DNA from: Clostridia bacterium
Lineage (GTDB): Bacteria > Bacillota > Clostridia > Lachnospirales > WQUN01
Length of the DNA stretch: 7,192 nt
Assembly: GCA_025997155.1 (NCBI GenBank)
Contig: BNUF01000117.1
Span: forward strand, 1 to 7,192
Direction of reading: 5' to 3'
The first letter of the stretch is position 1. Every line of letters begins with the position of its first letter. Under the pieces are notes generated by a model. The model was not told where the DNA came from. It was given only the letters and a program-made list of their open reading frames with translations, and did not search any database. The position numbers and the translations under genes are program-made. Below, in pieces: positions 6,542 through 7,192 of the stretch.

Positions 6542-6880
6542 ATGAAACTCTATCGTCCAGCGTGGAAAGCTGAATTAGATTTAATCAAGCAAAGCGATTT
6601 TACGGAATTCCCCCCACGGTTGCCAGAACAGCCGATTTTCTACCCAGTGTTGAATGTAGAATACGCTCGTGAAATTGCGTCAAAATGGAACACGCATAAC
6701 GATGACGGATATGTTTTAGCTTTTGAAATAGACGACAACTATGTCGGTAACTTTATAGTACAGACTGTCGGTTCGCACGTTCACCAAGAATACTGGATTC
6801 CGAGCGATGAACTAGAGAATTTCAATCGACACATTGTCGGAAAAATCGAAGTATTAGAACAATACAAACAGAACCATTAA
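6542..6880 (+). CDS. Small protein of the 'ADP-ribosylation/crystallin J1' annotated family
   Basis: This 112-residue protein opens MKLYRPAWKAELDLIKQSDF and has a conserved block FPPRLPEQPIFYPVLN (23-38), then YA.EIA..WN (41-50), VQTVG (73-77), and HQEYWIPSDELENFNRHIVGKIEV (81-104). From memory this matches a widespread family of small bacterial proteins usually annotated 'ADP-ribosylation/crystallin J1'. That name comes from automatic annotation. I know of no demonstrated activity, and it is far shorter than true DraG/crystallin J1 ADP-ribosylhydrolases. The H-x-E-Y-W-I-P block could belong to a compact ADP-ribosyltransferase-like fold, but that is inference. It follows pnkp by 11 bases, with its Shine-Dalgarno overlapping the pnkp stop, so it is the last gene of the repair operon. 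The terminator begins nine bases after its TAA. It is predicted cytoplasmic, and the length is normal for the family. Confidence 0.82.
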   Translation: MKLYRPAWKAELDLIKQSDFTEFPPRLPEQPIFYPVLNVEYAREIASKWNTHNDDGYVLAFEIDDNYVGNFIVQTVGSHVHQEYWIPSDELENFNRHIVGKIEVLEQYKQNH

Positions 6881-6889
6881 GATAGCAAG

Positions 6890-6922
6890 GCGTTGGGCGA
6901 TTTGGCTCAACGCTTTTGTTTT
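6890..6922 (+). terminator. Intrinsic terminator closing the RNA-repair operon
   Basis: GCGTTGGGC (6890-6898) pairs with GCTCAACGC (6905-6913) in a nine-pair stem that includes one G-T wobble. The loop is the six bases GATTTG, and TTTTGTTTT follows at 6914-6922. It lies nine bases after the stop of the last operon gene. It separates that operon from the truncated gene starting at 6945. Confidence 0.88.
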
Positions 6923-6944
6923 GTGGAAAGGAACACGACTAGGT

Positions 6945-7094
6945 ATGGGCAAATGCGCTGTGCATTTAGATGATTACGGCAACGAGATTTTTGTTTCACA
7001 AGGTGCAGGGATTTGGTTCGCGGTTAGACGCAATCCGCGCAGAGATAAGGCAAACTCCTTTCGGCGTTATAGTCAAGGCTATTTAAAATATTGA
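6945..7094 (+). pseudogene. 5' fragment of an unidentified gene truncated by IS630 insertion
   Basis: ATG 6945 opens a frame of 49 codons ending at TGA 7092-7094. The first 41 codons, beginning MGKCAVHLDDYGNEIFVSQG and continuing with AGIWFAVRRNPRRDK, are host-derived. The last eight are encoded by the IS inverted repeat and the sequence just inside it, so the original C-terminus has been lost. A Shine-Dalgarno-like GGAAAGGAA at 6925-6933 lies 11 bases upstream, somewhat far. The frame is real-looking but short. I do not recognise the family. It starts after the terminator at 6890-6922, so it would need its own promoter, and none is evident between 6923 and 6944. Confidence 0.5.
7068..7088. 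repeat. IS630 terminal inverted repeat (left end of right element)
   Basis: The 21 bases are an exact inverted match to 106-126. The identity supports the same or a nearly identical IS at both edges of the window. Confidence 0.92.
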
Positions 7095-7116
7095 ATAGAT
7101 GTGTTAAAATAAAAGT

Positions 7117-7192
7117 ATGGCATATTCAATAGATTTAAGGGAAAAAGCGTTGAACGCATTGAAGAATGGTCATTTAAAAAGTGAAGTTAATG
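7117..7192 (+). CDS. IS630-family transposase, N-terminal fragment (3' end outside the window)
   Basis: ATG 7117 opens a frame of 25 codons running off the window end. It begins MAYSIDLREKALNALKNGHL and continues KSEVN. 'AYSxDLREKAL...G.sxxEv' is the standard start of IS630-family transposases, where it begins the N-terminal helix-turn-helix that binds the terminal repeats. No strong Shine-Dalgarno is visible, only AAAATAAAAGT before the ATG. Weak translation is common for transposases. It complements the C-terminal fragment at 2-115, but the two cannot be shown to belong to identical copies because they do not overlap. Confidence 0.92.
   Translation, partial: MAYSIDLREKALNALKNGHLKSEVN

Larger units (their letters stand above)
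7068..7192 (+). mobile_element. Left end of an IS630-family insertion sequence, same orientation as the left copy
   Basis: The element begins with an inverted repeat (7068-7088, starting TATAGTCAAGGCTATT) whose reverse complement is exactly the repeat at 106-126. A transposase start follows 28 bases later. The boundary is uncertain by a few bases because the end reads TATA and IS630 elements duplicate TA. The element has cut the reading frame starting at 6945. Both IS pieces read rightward, so if they are separate copies they form a direct repeat around 127-7067. Confidence 0.88.

Noticed and set aside
1..7192. The two IS pieces could be one IS630 copy on a circular molecule, so that the fragments at 6945-7067 and 127-383 would be the two halves of a single interrupted gene.
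   Set aside because: Removing the IS with either possible TA target duplication joins the fragments out of frame: the left fragment needs codon starts at 126 or 129, while the join gives 127 or 128. No replication gene is present either. A circular element is not excluded, but the single-gene idea is not supported.
1..7192. CRISPR arrays, tRNA or rRNA genes.
   Set aside because: I found no regularly spaced direct repeats, no tRNA-like cloverleaf and no rRNA-like segment. The only convincing long repeat is the IS inverted repeat pair.

Overview
The window is a 7.2 kb piece of a bacterial genome of moderate GC. It has strong purine-rich Shine-Dalgarno sequences (GGGAGGG and GAGGGGGG types), ATG starts and tightly packed genes. 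Nothing here fixes the phylum. An anaerobic Firmicutes-like host is a reasonable guess from the Shine-Dalgarno strength and the known distribution of the RNA-repair genes, but it is only a guess.

Layout: (1) Positions 1-126 are the 3' end of an IS630-family insertion sequence: the transposase C-terminus carrying the last catalytic Glu, plus the terminal inverted repeat. (2) Positions 127-383 are the 3' remainder of a gene cut by that insertion. (3) Positions 487-1641 hold three small, closely spaced genes of unknown function: an acidic soluble protein, a protein with two membrane segments that resembles DUF3592, and a third soluble protein. (4) A convincing extended -10 promoter with an overlapping palindrome (1680-1713) starts a four-gene operon: a DUF1963/YwqG-type protein, Hen1 (RNA 3'-end 2'-O-methyltransferase), Pnkp (kinase-phosphatase-ligase), and a small protein of the family often labelled 'ADP-ribosylation/crystallin J1'. 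The operon closes with a clear intrinsic terminator at 6890-6922. (5) Positions 6945-7067 are the 5' end of another gene cut by an insertion sequence. (6) Positions 7068-7192 are the 5' end of an IS630-family element in the same orientation as the left one. Its inverted repeat matches the left one over 21 bp.

How the genes work together: Hen1 and Pnkp form the known bacterial RNA repair and modification complex. Pnkp heals the ends of RNA (typically tRNA) broken by ribotoxins. Hen1 methylates the 2'-OH of the 3'-terminal nucleotide before sealing, which makes the repaired site resistant to renewed cleavage. Every catalytic residue I can place in both proteins is present, so the system looks intact. 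This core is already described. What may be new is its setting: a DUF1963 gene in front, an ART-like small gene behind, one promoter with an operator-like palindrome, and IS630 ends at both window edges. The two IS pieces could be the arms of a composite mobile unit, or they may simply mark where an assembly broke at a multicopy repeat.
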